Source: Bacteroidales bacterium UBA3743 (GTDB lineage: Bacteria; Bacteroidota; Bacteroidia; Bacteroidales; Paludibacteraceae). From it: DNA of 64,000 nucleotides. Location of the stretch: assembly GCA_002371265.1 (NCBI GenBank), contig DFGT01000006.1, positions 52,157 to 116,156 on the forward strand. Reading direction: 5' to 3'. Of this stretch, positions 33,823-42,276 are shown in pieces. The number at the start of each line of letters is the position of its first letter. Positions within the stretch are counted from its first letter, which is position 1. The position numbers and the translations under genes are program-made. The notes under the pieces are model-generated. The model saw only the letters and a program-made list of their open reading frames with translations, was not told the DNA's origin and searched no databases.

Positions 33823-34968
33823 ATGTTGTTTGTTATTTTTTTGTTTGCCTTTGTAGCCGACCTTTATATTTTCTTTAGATATGTCTGGAGAAAATGTCAA
33901 TGGCGTACAAGAATACAATATGCTGCGTTCTCGTCACTCTCTTATATGTTAGCGGCGTTGATATTCAGAAAATATTTCCTGACAGATTCAGTGTCCGTAT
34001 TATATGAGATAGGTGTTGTGATGGGTGTATTCCTGTCATTGTTTGTCAGCAAATCAGTGTTTTTTATAGTCGATGTCTGGACTCTTATATTCAAGACAAA
34101 AGTTTTGAAATGGATCGCAGTAGGATTGACCGCTTGGGGTTTCTTATCGTGTATGTATGGTATGATGTTTGGAAGATTTAATATTTCCGCCAAACGAGTA
34201 GATGTTGAAAATAAGAGTTTGCCTCGTAATTTCGATGGTTATAAAATCCTGCAAATCTCAGATCTTCATTTGTCAAGTTTTTATGGTGATGAGAAGATTG
34301 TGTCGGAGTGGGTGGATATGATGAATGCAGAAAAACCAGATATCATTTGTTTCACAGGAGATATGGTATCTGTATTTGCGGATGAAATGCTTCCGTTTAT
34401 GGATGCCTTGAAACGGTTGAAAGCAAAGGAAGGTAAATTCGCCATCCTTGGCAATCATGATTATGGCGATTATCACAGCTGGAAATCAGCTGAGGAAAAA
34501 GAGTCTCACAATGAGAGGTTGAAATCATTGATCAGATCTGCGGGTTTTGATCTTTTGCTGGATGAACACAGATTGTTGACAAAAGGAGGTGATACACTGG
34601 CTGTTGTTGGTTTGGAAGACATGGGAAGATTGCGGAATTGCCAGAAAAAAAATCTGGAGAAAGCGGAATTAGGGTTGACTGCCAAAACGAGAATACTTCT
34701 TTCTCATAAACCTGATTTTTGGGAGACATATCTTGATGGCAACACCGACTATTTCTTGACATTGGCTGGTCATACACATGCTATGCAGGCGGGGATAGAA
34801 ATAGGAGATTGGGAATTCTCTTTGTCTTTTTTGAGATATCCATATTGGCATGGCCTTTATGAAAGAAACGGCAATCAGATTTTTGTCAGCAGAGGAATAG
34901 GGTGTAACGTTATCCCTATAAGGTTTGGCATGACTCCTGAATATGTGGTCATCACATTGAAGAAATGA
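33823..34968 (+). CDS. Membrane-anchored metallophosphoesterase (YkuE-like), copy 1
   Basis: A 381-residue protein with about four N-terminal membrane segments (to about residue 125), then a calcineurin-like phosphoesterase domain. Metal-site motifs: ISDLHLSSFYGD near 145, CFTGDM near 180, GNHDYGDYHSW near 208, LSHKPDFW near 290 and AGHTHAMQ near 312. Relatives act on UDP-diacylglucosamine or phosphodiesters at the membrane, but the substrate here is unknown. It is followed 112 bases later by a close paralogue with the same layout. Confidence 0.88.
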   Translation: MLFVIFLFAFVADLYIFFRYVWRKCQWRTRIQYAAFSSLSYMLAALIFRKYFLTDSVSVLYEIGVVMGVFLSLFVSKSVFFIVDVWTLIFKTKVLKWIAVGLTAWGFLSCMYGMMFGRFNISAKRVDVENKSLPRNFDGYKILQISDLHLSSFYGDEKIVSEWVDMMNAEKPDIICFTGDMVSVFADEMLPFMDALKRLKAKEGKFAILGNHDYGDYHSWKSAEEKESHNERLKSLIRSAGFDLLLDEHRLLTKGGDTLAVVGLEDMGRLRNCQKKNLEKAELGLTAKTRILLSHKPDFWETYLDGNTDYFLTLAGHTHAMQAGIEIGDWEFSLSFLRYPYWHGLYERNGNQIFVSRGIGCNVIPIRFGMTPEYVVITLKK

Positions 34969-35080
34969 TGGATTTTCTCGAATTATTGGAATTTGACTGT
35001 GTCTTTTTTCTTGCCATTATCCGTAGATATTCAAGATAGTAAACACATAATTATATAAACGAATTAAAATTACAAGATTT

Positions 35081-36235
35081 ATGTTAAGTCGATTTTTCTT
35101 CTTTTTTCTGATAGGTCTTTTCCCTGATGTATATATTTTCTTCCGTCATGTATGGAAGAAATGTCAGTGGCGGACGCAGGTGCTTTACACTGTGTTCTCG
35201 CTGTTGTGCTTTGTCTTGTTGGTGCTGATGTTTGGAGTTTACTCGTCATCTGAATCAGTTGCGACGCTGTATGAAACAAGTATGGTGATGAATGCGTTGA
35301 TTGCCGTGTTTGTTGCGAAATTGTTTTTCAGTATTGTCGATGTCTGGACATTGGCATTTAAGTCGAGAATATTGCGACGTGTGGCAATTGGGGTGGCAGC
35401 GTTCGGATTTTTCACATACGCATATGGAATAATGTTGGGACGATTCAATATGTCAGCCAAATATCTCACTGTGGAGAATAAATCATTGCCACAGAATTTT
35501 GACGGCTATAAAATTCTCCATATTTCGGATTTCCATCTTGGCAGCCTTTACGGAGATGAGGAAATCGTGTCGAAATGGGTGGATATGATGAATGCGGAAA
35601 ATCCGGATGTCATCTGTTTCACGGGAGATATGGTCTCTATTCTGGCCGACGAGATGGCCTCACATATGGATGCGTTGAAAAGATTGAAAGCCAAAGATGG
35701 AAAGTTTGCTATCATAGGCAACCATGATTATGGAGATTATCACAAGTGGTCGAGCATGGAGGCACGAGATGCAAATTTGGCAAAGACGGAGGAAAACATA
35801 CGCCAGGCAGGATTTGATCTGTTGCTGAATGAAAACAGGACGATCTGCAGAAATGGGGATACAATATCTGTAGTGGGAATTGAGAATTGGGGACGTCCTC
35901 CTTTCCCTCAGAATAGCGATTTGAAAAAGGCGGAGACGGGAATAGCTTCGTCTACACGCATCCTTCTTTCGCATGATCCGGATTTTTGGGAGTACAAGCT
36001 TGAAGACAACACCGACTATTTCTTGACATTGTCCGGACATACCCACGCGATGCAGCTTGGAATAGAAATAGGAGATTGGGAAATATCTCCGTCTTCATTG
36101 AAATATCCATACTGGCATGGATTGTATGAAAGAAATGGCATTCAAATTGTTGTGAGTCGAGGAATCGGATGCACAGCAATTCCTTTTAGAATAGGAATGT
36201 CGCCTGAATATGTGGTCATTACATTGAAAAAATAA
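35081..36235 (+). CDS. Membrane-anchored metallophosphoesterase (YkuE-like), copy 2
   Basis: 384 residues, a tandem paralogue of the preceding gene: aligned by eye, well over half the residues match from the first membrane helix to the end (VENKSLPxNFDGYKIL, VDMMNAExPDxICFTGDMVS, SRGIGC). All metal motifs are present (ISDFHLGSLYGD, FTGDM, GNHDYGDYHKW, LSHDPDFW, SGHTHAMQ). The most divergent part is residues about 225-285. It is two bases upstream of the Nif3-like gene, so copy 2 is in an operon with it, unlike copy 1. Confidence 0.88.
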   Translation: MLSRFFFFFLIGLFPDVYIFFRHVWKKCQWRTQVLYTVFSLLCFVLLVLMFGVYSSSESVATLYETSMVMNALIAVFVAKLFFSIVDVWTLAFKSRILRRVAIGVAAFGFFTYAYGIMLGRFNMSAKYLTVENKSLPQNFDGYKILHISDFHLGSLYGDEEIVSKWVDMMNAENPDVICFTGDMVSILADEMASHMDALKRLKAKDGKFAIIGNHDYGDYHKWSSMEARDANLAKTEENIRQAGFDLLLNENRTICRNGDTISVVGIENWGRPPFPQNSDLKKAETGIASSTRILLSHDPDFWEYKLEDNTDYFLTLSGHTHAMQLGIEIGDWEISPSSLKYPYWHGLYERNGIQIVVSRGIGCTAIPFRIGMSPEYVVITLKK

Positions 36236-36237
36236 AA

Positions 36238-37335
36238 ATGAGAGTATCGGAATTAGTCAAATATCTTGACAATGAGTTTCCATTGTCGCTTCAAGAGAGT
36301 TACGACAATTGTGGTTTGCAGGTAGGCGACGGGAATGTGGAAGTTTCTGGAGTGCTTCTGGCGATCGACGTTGTGGAAGCCACTTTGGATGAGGCTGTGG
36401 ATAAGGGGTGCAATTTCATATTGTGCCATCATCCGTTGATATTCAAAGGGGTAAAACGAATAGCAGGAAAAAATTACATTGAGCGGATCCTGCACAAGGC
36501 GATTAAATGTGATATCGCTATTTATGCCGCCCACACCAATGCCGATAAAATCATTGGTGGAGTGAGCTATAAGATGGCGGAAAAGCTATCATTGGTGAAT
36601 GTTACACCGTTAGAGGCTGAAAATGAGCAGGTTTACAAGGTTGTTGTATATGTTCCGGTGGCCGATAAACAGAAAGTTTCGGATGCTGTTTATGCAAATG
36701 GTGGCGGCACAATCGGAGCGTATGACTGTTGCAGTTTTTCGGTAGACGGTGCCGGCACATTCAAAGCCAACGACGGATGTCATCCATACGTAGGCAATAT
36801 CGGGGAGATACATGAGGAAAAGGAGAGCAGGGTGGAATATGTTGTCAGCCGACGCAATTTGTCGAAGGTGTTGAGCGCGATAGATGAGGCTCATCCGTAT
36901 GAGGAGCCAGCTATAGATGTGATTAAACTTGAGAACACCATCGTCGCAGCCGGAATGGGAGTTGTGGGAGATTTGGAAACTCCCGTCGCACCGATAGAAT
37001 TTTTGAGGCGGGTGAAAGAGACGTTCCGATGTGAAATGTTGAAATATACAGACATAGACAAGACAGATGCAATACGACGAGTGGCATTGTGTGGAGGTTC
37101 AGGTTCAGATATGGTAGGTTTGGCAAAACGAAGTGGAGCGGATATTTTGGTGACTGGAGACGTGAAGTATCATCAATTTTTTGACAGCTATGACGGGCCA
37201 ATTATTGCAGATATTGGACATTATGAGAGCGAACAATACACAAAAGAGATTTTTTTTAATGTATTATCAAAAAATAATATTAAATTTGCGGTTCAGAATT
37301 CAACTATAAAGTCGAATCCTATAAATTATTTATAG
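36238..37335 (+). CDS. Nif3-like dinuclear metal centre hexameric protein (YqfO type)
   Basis: A 365-residue member of the Nif3/YbgI/YqfO family. Metal ligands are visible: LCHHPLIF near residues 62-69, AAHTNADK near 99-106, and the C-terminal DIGHYESEQYTKE near 328-340. An inserted PII-like (CutA-like) domain of about 100 residues sits in the middle (about 128-230), as in the longer YqfO form. It is sometimes annotated as GTP cyclohydrolase type 2, but the true reaction is uncertain. Three bases separate it from the zinc-ribbon gene, a pairing that recurs in Bacteroidetes. Confidence 0.9.
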   Translation: MRVSELVKYLDNEFPLSLQESYDNCGLQVGDGNVEVSGVLLAIDVVEATLDEAVDKGCNFILCHHPLIFKGVKRIAGKNYIERILHKAIKCDIAIYAAHTNADKIIGGVSYKMAEKLSLVNVTPLEAENEQVYKVVVYVPVADKQKVSDAVYANGGGTIGAYDCCSFSVDGAGTFKANDGCHPYVGNIGEIHEEKESRVEYVVSRRNLSKVLSAIDEAHPYEEPAIDVIKLENTIVAAGMGVVGDLETPVAPIEFLRRVKETFRCEMLKYTDIDKTDAIRRVALCGGSGSDMVGLAKRSGADILVTGDVKYHQFFDSYDGPIIADIGHYESEQYTKEIFFNVLSKNNIKFAVQNSTIKSNPINYL

Positions 37336-37338
37336 ATT

Positions 37339-38103
37339 ATGGCAGAGGCTAAAGAGATTACAGTAGAAGAGAAACTAAAGAAATTGTATGATTTGCAGAA
37401 GGTAATGTCGCAGATCGACAATCTACGTGCTGTGCGTGGTGAGCTACCACTAGAGGTAAAGGACCTAGAGGATGAAGTAGCTGGTTTGGAGACACGTATT
37501 GCTAATTTGGATAACGATATCAAAGATCTAAACTTCAAGATCAATCGTCACAAGAGCGATATCGATTTGGCCAAAGGTCAGATGAAAAAGTACCAGGATC
37601 AGCAGAACACTGTTCGCAACAACAGAGAATACGATAATCTTGCAAAAGAAATTGAATATCAAGGTCTTGAAATTCAGCTTTCTGAGAAGAGAATCAAGGA
37701 AGGAGAGAGAGACATTGAGAATAAGACTCAGGAATTGAAGTCTACAGAGGAGTACTTGCAGGGAAGAAAGCAGGATTTGGATCAGAAGAGAGAAGAGCTT
37801 ACGTCAATCATCGCTGACACTCGTGCAGAGGAGGAGAAGTTGATGGAGAAGGCAGAGAAGCTTGAGAATAAGATCGACGAGAGACTTCTTTCAGCATTCA
37901 AGAGAATCAGAAAGAATGCGCGCAACGGCTTGTCTGTTGTTACTGTTCAGAGAGATGCATGTGGTGGTTGCTTCAACCGTATCCCACCTCAGAGAATCGC
38001 AGATATCCGCACTCGCAAGAGAGTAATTGTATGCGAGTATTGTGGTAGAATCTTGGTTGATCCAGAAATCAACGAAAAGAAAAAAACTGCAGCTGCAGAA
38101 TAA
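37339..38103 (+). CDS. Coiled-coil protein with C4 zinc ribbon
   Basis: A 254-residue cytosolic protein. Residues about 10-185 form a long antiparallel coiled coil (KKLYDLQKVMSQIDNL, LEDEVAGLETRIANLDNDIK and more). A C-terminal zinc ribbon has two CxxC pairs, DACGGCFNRIPPQ near 205 and VCEYCGRILVDPE near 230. The family resembles chlamydial CT398/HP0958-type proteins, which bind RNA-polymerase sigma factor or flagellar and secretion partners. In Bacteroidetes the role is unknown. It forms an operon with Nif3 and ends at a strong terminator. Confidence 0.88.
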   Translation: MAEAKEITVEEKLKKLYDLQKVMSQIDNLRAVRGELPLEVKDLEDEVAGLETRIANLDNDIKDLNFKINRHKSDIDLAKGQMKKYQDQQNTVRNNREYDNLAKEIEYQGLEIQLSEKRIKEGERDIENKTQELKSTEEYLQGRKQDLDQKREELTSIIADTRAEEEKLMEKAEKLENKIDERLLSAFKRIRKNARNGLSVVTVQRDACGGCFNRIPPQRIADIRTRKRVIVCEYCGRILVDPEINEKKKTAAAE

Positions 38104-38125
38104 TGAGAAGAATAATGAGATATGT

Positions 38126-38154
38126 AGAGACGCACAGATGTGCGTCTCTTTTTC
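38126..38154 (+). terminator. Terminator after the zinc-ribbon gene
   Basis: AGAGACGCACA/TGTGCGTCTCT hairpin with a very short loop, followed by TTTTC. The stem base GTAGAGACG is shared with the palindrome at 26570-26597. Confidence 0.9.
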
Positions 38155-38159
38155 TTTAC

Positions 38160-38187
38160 ATCCCTTTTATAAAAAGGGATTTTTTTA
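38160..38187 (+). terminator. Second terminator hairpin
   Basis: ATCCCTTTT/AAAAGGGAT-type stem followed by seven T residues, immediately after the first terminator; a back-up stop. Confidence 0.75.
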
Positions 38188-38268
38188 TTTTCTAATTCCA
38201 GTTTCATCTATTTAACGTGAGTCCGATGAAATAAAAAAAGAGAAAATGAATAGTTGGAGTGTCATAAA

Positions 38269-38395
38269 GAGGATTGTTAAGGGCGGAACGCCCTAACCCC
38301 TTCCTTAGTGCGAGCCGTAGGCGAGCACATTAATAAAACCACAGAGACTCAAAGTTCATAGAGAAAGGCTACGCCTTTTTCCTGAGAAAAGGAGG
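38269..38395 (-). repeat. Repeat family 2, inverted copy c, extended
   Basis: AGGATTGTTAAGGGCGGAAC through GTGCGAGCCGTAGGCGAGCA is the reverse complement of 25779-25845 with only a few changes. The match continues into CACAGAGACTCAAAGTTC, which aligns with 25745-25775 and with 24640-24675. It sits in a 467-base gap (38104-38570) that otherwise holds two terminators and a promoter but no gene. Confidence 0.8.
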
Positions 38396-38520
38396 TGAGA
38401 ATTCAATAAGAAAGTAGAAAATTGTTATTTTGAATTCGCAGATTGCAATTTTCCTCGAACTCACGTTATTTGTGTTGAGAATTCTGTCTGTTGTTTTAGC
38501 AATCTTTATGTTAAGTTTAG

Positions 38521-38528
38521 TATCTTTG
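38521..38528 (+). promoter_or_regulatory. -7 element for the 38571 gene
   Basis: TATCTTTG, 43 bases before the ATG, matches TAnnTTTG. Confidence 0.6.
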
Positions 38529-38570
38529 TTTAAGTTAGACTATCTAGTTAGAGTATAAAAAGGATGTAAT

Positions 38571-39233
38571 ATGAGGATAAATATACTTTTTTTGTTTTTG
38601 TTTTTTGCTATCTCTTCATTTTCTCAGGAGAAGGTGAGGATAAAAGGATTCTATGAAGAGTCTTATAATCGGTTGGAGGTGGAAGACAGTTATAAGGATA
38701 CTACCATATATCGCAAACTTGGGTTCAAAGAGGCGTGGAAAAAGAAGAAAGTGTGGACTCCATGGAGCAAAGTAGAAGTGAAGCGTAACAAAATCAATAA
38801 TTATGACCAATTGAGCAACAGGTATATGCTAAATGTGTCGTACGATGACATAATCGCAGACAGTGTGTGGTGTACGAATCAGGCGGTAGTGACATCAGCA
38901 TTCCCTTTAGACATACAGGTTTTGCTTGATAAAATGGGGGAGAAATTCACGTTTGACGGCATACGTAAAAAAGCGAAGTTCTATACCAAAGAACACTCAG
39001 ATTTTTATCTTTACCGTCTCTACCAATTTGATGGATACGCATTGAAGTTCTCTTACACATGGGATGAAATCAAGACGAGCAAGCGTTTTGAAAACGAACA
39101 TTCTAGGATCCTTTCAAATATATGCGACGAGAATGAACCTATCGATGTCTACTATTTTTATAAAGCCATAAATTTCGAGCCGATAGAAGTGCCGACGGAT
39201 TATGTGATTCCGAAGACAAAGAAGAGAAAATAA
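38571..39233 (+). CDS. Hypothetical secreted protein
   Basis: Not recognised. A 220-residue product with a signal peptide (MRINILFLFLFFAISSFSQE) and a mature part rich in Lys, Glu, Tyr and Phe, without cysteines apart from isolated ones (VWCTNQ near 99, NICDEN near 184). Charged segments such as KLGFKEAWKKKKVWTPWSKV and paired aromatic strands suggest a compact periplasmic domain. It has its own promoter and is followed by a 73-base gap before the Rpn-type nuclease. Nothing links the two functionally. Confidence 0.6.
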   Translation: MRINILFLFLFFAISSFSQEKVRIKGFYEESYNRLEVEDSYKDTTIYRKLGFKEAWKKKKVWTPWSKVEVKRNKINNYDQLSNRYMLNVSYDDIIADSVWCTNQAVVTSAFPLDIQVLLDKMGEKFTFDGIRKKAKFYTKEHSDFYLYRLYQFDGYALKFSYTWDEIKTSKRFENEHSRILSNICDENEPIDVYYFYKAINFEPIEVPTDYVIPKTKKRK

Positions 39234-39306
39234 TTCTTAATTGAGTTGCATATATTAGATAAATTTTTGAATTTTGCAGAAAATAGTTTAGTAACAATAT
39301 AAAGAA

Positions 39307-40293
39307 ATGAAAAAACAAAGATTTATAGCGAATCCTTTATACGACAGCGTATTTAAGTTTTTGATGGAGGATGAGATAGTGGCGCGCACATTATTGTCTG
39401 CATTGTTAAAAAAAGAAATAGTCAGTGTGGAGATGCGTCCAAATGAGTATTCCAACAGAGAAGATGGTCGTGTATCGATTTTTCGCATAGATTTTGGTGC
39501 CATTGTGCGTGAGGAAAATGGAGAAGAACATTTGATATTGATAGAGGTTCAGAAATCATGGCGTAGCACAGAGATCACACGTTTTCGTCAGTACCTTGGG
39601 ACTCAGTATGAGAACAAGAGGAATGTTGATGCAAATGGTAAGCCATTGCCAATAGTATCGGTATACATCCTCGGACATAAGGTTGGTAAAATTACAGAGC
39701 CTGTTATTTATGTGAGTCGTAAATATCTTGACTATGATTCGAATGAGATAAAGATAGGTGTCCCTGATCCATTTATTGAGAGACTTACACACAACAGTAT
39801 TATAGTTCAGGTGCCTTATTTAAGACGGTCTGCCAGAAATAGAGTAGAAAAAATAATGTCGATATTTGATCAGACATATATTCAGGATGGCGATTCTCAT
39901 TACGTATCAATTTCAGGACGTGATATATCGGAGGATGCAGAAATGAAAAGGATTATAAATCGTCTTGCGACAGCAGCAGTAAATCCCGATATCCGAATGA
40001 TAATGAATATCGAGGACGAAATTTTTTCTGAGTTGGAGAGCTTGGACGCAAAGATTATTACCCAAAAGAAAGCATTGCTCCAGAAGGATGAGGAGTTAAG
40101 CCAGAAGGAAGAGGAGTTAAGCCAGAAGGATGAGCAGTTGGCCCAGAAAGATGAACTGTTATTTCAACAAAGAGCAACTCTTCGTTGTTCTGTCAACTTG
40201 CTATTGAGGTGCGGCAAAACGCCATCTGAGATTGCTGAAGAATTACACCTTGATATTAAGCAGATTATGGAGATTCTTCAAACGCAGGATTGA
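39307..40293 (+). CDS. Rpn/PDDEXK-family nuclease ('putative transposase' family), full-length
   Basis: A 328-residue protein of the Rpn recombination-promoting nuclease/PD-(D/E)XK family. The N-terminal signature NPLYDSVFKFLMED and the catalytic core FRIDFGAIV (D62) with ILIEVQKSW (E80, Q82) are typical. Residues 184-328 form a separate C-terminal part starting at an internal Met: MSIFDQTYIQ..., helices, then a heptad array QKDEELSQKEEELSQKDEQLAQKDE and a final LLLRCGKTPSEIAEELHLDI helix-turn-helix-like end. In E. coli, Rpn genes make a C-terminal small protein from an internal start that restrains the nuclease. Here the same segment is duplicated as a separate gene six bases after the stop. 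Confidence 0.85.
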   Translation: MKKQRFIANPLYDSVFKFLMEDEIVARTLLSALLKKEIVSVEMRPNEYSNREDGRVSIFRIDFGAIVREENGEEHLILIEVQKSWRSTEITRFRQYLGTQYENKRNVDANGKPLPIVSVYILGHKVGKITEPVIYVSRKYLDYDSNEIKIGVPDPFIERLTHNSIIVQVPYLRRSARNRVEKIMSIFDQTYIQDGDSHYVSISGRDISEDAEMKRIINRLATAAVNPDIRMIMNIEDEIFSELESLDAKIITQKKALLQKDEELSQKEEELSQKDEQLAQKDELLFQQRATLRCSVNLLLRCGKTPSEIAEELHLDIKQIMEILQTQD

Positions 40294-40716
40294 CAAATAA
40301 TGTCGATATTTGATCAGACATATATTCAGGATGGCGATTCTCATTACGTATCAATTTCAGGACGTGATATATCGGAGGATGCAGAAATGAAAAGGATTAT
40401 AAATCGTCTTGCGACAGCAGCAGTAAATCCCGATATCCGAATGATAATGAATATCGAGGACGAAATCTTTTCTGAGTTGGAGAGCTTGGACGCAAAGATT
40501 ATTACCCAAAAGAAAGCATTGCTCCAGAAGGAAGAGGAGTTAAGCCAGAAGGATGAGCAGTTGGCTCAGAAAGATGAACTGTTATTTCAACAAAGAGCAA
40601 CTCTTCGTTGTTCTGTCAACTTGCTTTTGAGGTGCGGCAAAACGCCATCTGAGATTGCTGAAGAATTACACCTTGATATTAAGCAGATTATGGAGATTCT
40701 TCAAACGCAGGAATAA
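39851..40716 (+). repeat. Tandem duplication of the 3' half of the Rpn-type gene
   Basis: Bases 39851-40293 and 40295-40716 are nearly identical, starting from AAATAATGTCG just before an ATG. The second copy lacks exactly one 21-base unit (seven residues of the QKDEELS array), has one TTT/TTC-type silent change per few hundred bases and ends QE instead of QD. The low divergence indicates recent duplication or gene conversion. The first break falls exactly at the codon 184 ATG. Confidence 0.92.
40300..40716 (+). CDS. Stand-alone C-terminal fragment of the Rpn-type nuclease
   Basis: A 138-residue ORF beginning MSIFDQTYIQDGDSHYVSIS, nearly identical to residues 184-328 of the upstream protein but missing one seven-residue heptad. 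It keeps the coiled-coil array and the C-terminal GKTPSEIAEELHLDIKQIME helix pair and lacks the nuclease core. The frame is intact and ends at a terminator. By analogy with the C-terminal RpnS proteins of E. coli, it could be an inhibitor or oligomerisation partner of the nuclease; alternatively it is a passive duplication remnant. No strong ribosome-binding site is visible, so translation may depend on coupling to the upstream stop. Confidence 0.7.
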   Translation: MSIFDQTYIQDGDSHYVSISGRDISEDAEMKRIINRLATAAVNPDIRMIMNIEDEIFSELESLDAKIITQKKALLQKEEELSQKDEQLAQKDELLFQQRATLRCSVNLLLRCGKTPSEIAEELHLDIKQIMEILQTQE

Positions 40717-40729
40717 CAATTGAATTTTC

Positions 40730-40757
40730 AAGACGGGGCTTCAAAATCCCCGTCTTC
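40730..40757. terminator. Bidirectional-type terminator between convergent genes
   Basis: AAGACGGGG/CCCCGTCTT with a nine-base loop, between the fragment gene (+) and the 494-residue gene (-). Flanking TTTTC and CACAG give only a weak T run on either side. Confidence 0.75.
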
Positions 40758-40765
40758 ACAGAATA

Positions 40766-42250
40766 TTATCCTATCTGATCCACAACCTCAATTCCAAACT
40801 GTTTTCTTTCCTCTTCAGTGTTGATTTTGAAATACAGCATGCTGTTTACCACAAGAAAATAGCTGTCTCCATTGTGGAAATTACAGATTCCCCACTCGTC
40901 GTCCAGTGTTAATAATTCGAGACTAGGATCGAGTGACTTCGGAATTTTCAGATATAAGGTGGACGATTTTTTATTGACATTCAATCGACTGATGTCTTTA
41001 TCATCCAGAATCACGTAAAGATAGTCTATGGTTATTGCATAGCAGTTATGGAATAGGGAATAACCATCTTCATTAAACAAATTAATTTTGCTTAATTTGT
41101 TGTCATCTAACGTTTTGTCGTAAAAATCAGTATTCTCAACGCGATATAATGCTTTGGGCAAAATAGGGGTGCTCATACGGATTGTCGGATGGAATGACAG
41201 TTTGATTATCGTGCCGTTCTTATTTTTTGTAACATCTCCGTCGACCCACTCTTGAAATAAATCAATGTTGTCATGCTCCACAATTTTTCTCATCATTGAT
41301 GGATGGCAGACGTAGAAAGATGCATCGTCGGTACTTTTCCCATAAATGTAGCATTCGTATTTTGTTGATTCTAAAATCCTGTTTTTTAGATTATACTCAT
41401 AGAGATGATATCCGTTGTCGATCTGTTCGAATTTCCAGAAATGTGAGCCTGGAATCTCATTGTCCGACCAGAATCCCTCTAGATCAGGATAGATTCGGTC
41501 TATTTGTCTGTTGAAAAGGAATGTGCTTAGGGCAGACGAATAGCCAAAGGTGGTTTCCAAATATATCCTTGTCATATTTATAAGGTCGATGCGTCTGATT
41601 TCACTTTCCTCATTTTTTCTCACCCACGTCTCAAACCCCGACAAGATAGGGGAGGATTTTGCCATGTTGGTTGTCGGGGCCTGCTCTCCGTACTTACGCA
41701 GAAAGTCCATTAGAAGATGAAAATCGTCTATTATATGCGATGCTGCCCCCTTTTTAGATGAGTAAGACGGAATTAGTCCCACCATAAGCAGGATGAAAAC
41801 CGCCTGGCATTGCGTCGTCTTCTCTTCTTTTATTTTATATAGAATCGATTTCTTCTCCTCATTAAGAAAAGAAATATCAGAATCTGTGTCGACGATGGGA
41901 TTAAGGAAATTGATGACGTTGAATATCTGCTGACGTTTGGCTTCGGCAACGTCGGCGTTGTGCAGATCTATAGAATAGCTTCTTTTGAAGTCGGAAAAAA
42001 TGTCGCTTGCCTCCTGATAGTCGACGAGCAATGTTGACAGATCCACCTCACCGTCGTACCAGCGAGATACTTCATTTGAGAGCTCGCAGAATGTGGACCT
42101 TTGTCTGAACTCTTTCATGGAGGATGCATTGTTAGCCTCCATGTCGTAGTCGATATGGGAGCTCATGCTTTTTCTGTCGCAAAACAACAGGCATGTGTTT
42201 GCGATCACATTTATCATCTCTGCGTATTTCGTCCTTTGGGAATTTTTCAT
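40766..42250 (-). CDS. Large hypothetical protein of the DUF6169 operon
   Basis: Not recognised. A 494-residue soluble-looking protein without signal peptide. The N-terminal half (to about 240) is helical with many charged residues and one apolar stretch (QAVFILLMVGLIPSYSS near 148-164). The C-terminal half is rich in aromatic beta strands (SHFWKFEQIDNGYHLYEYNL, YECYIYGKSTDDASFYVCHP, YSLFHNCYAITIDYLYVILD). It is encoded 26 bases after the DUF6169 gene on the same strand, so it is the third gene of that transcript. Nothing identifies a catalytic centre. Confidence 0.6.
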   Translation of the reverse strand: MKNSQRTKYAEMINVIANTCLLFCDRKSMSSHIDYDMEANNASSMKEFRQRSTFCELSNEVSRWYDGEVDLSTLLVDYQEASDIFSDFKRSYSIDLHNADVAEAKRQQIFNVINFLNPIVDTDSDISFLNEEKKSILYKIKEEKTTQCQAVFILLMVGLIPSYSSKKGAASHIIDDFHLLMDFLRKYGEQAPTTNMAKSSPILSGFETWVRKNEESEIRRIDLINMTRIYLETTFGYSSALSTFLFNRQIDRIYPDLEGFWSDNEIPGSHFWKFEQIDNGYHLYEYNLKNRILESTKYECYIYGKSTDDASFYVCHPSMMRKIVEHDNIDLFQEWVDGDVTKNKNGTIIKLSFHPTIRMSTPILPKALYRVENTDFYDKTLDDNKLSKINLFNEDGYSLFHNCYAITIDYLYVILDDKDISRLNVNKKSSTLYLKIPKSLDPSLELLTLDDEWGICNFHNGDSYFLVVNSMLYFKINTEEERKQFGIEVVDQIG

Positions 42251-42276
42251 ATAACATTAAGGCAAGTGTACAATCA

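Noticed and set aside
40080..40160. CRISPR-like short repeats
   Set aside because: The repeated 21-base units are in-frame coiled-coil heptads without spacers. No CRISPR array or cas gene was found anywhere in the window.
39307..40293. Transposase of an active insertion sequence
   Set aside because: The family is often labelled transposase, but the motifs are PD-(D/E)XK nuclease and no terminal inverted repeats or target duplications flank the gene.
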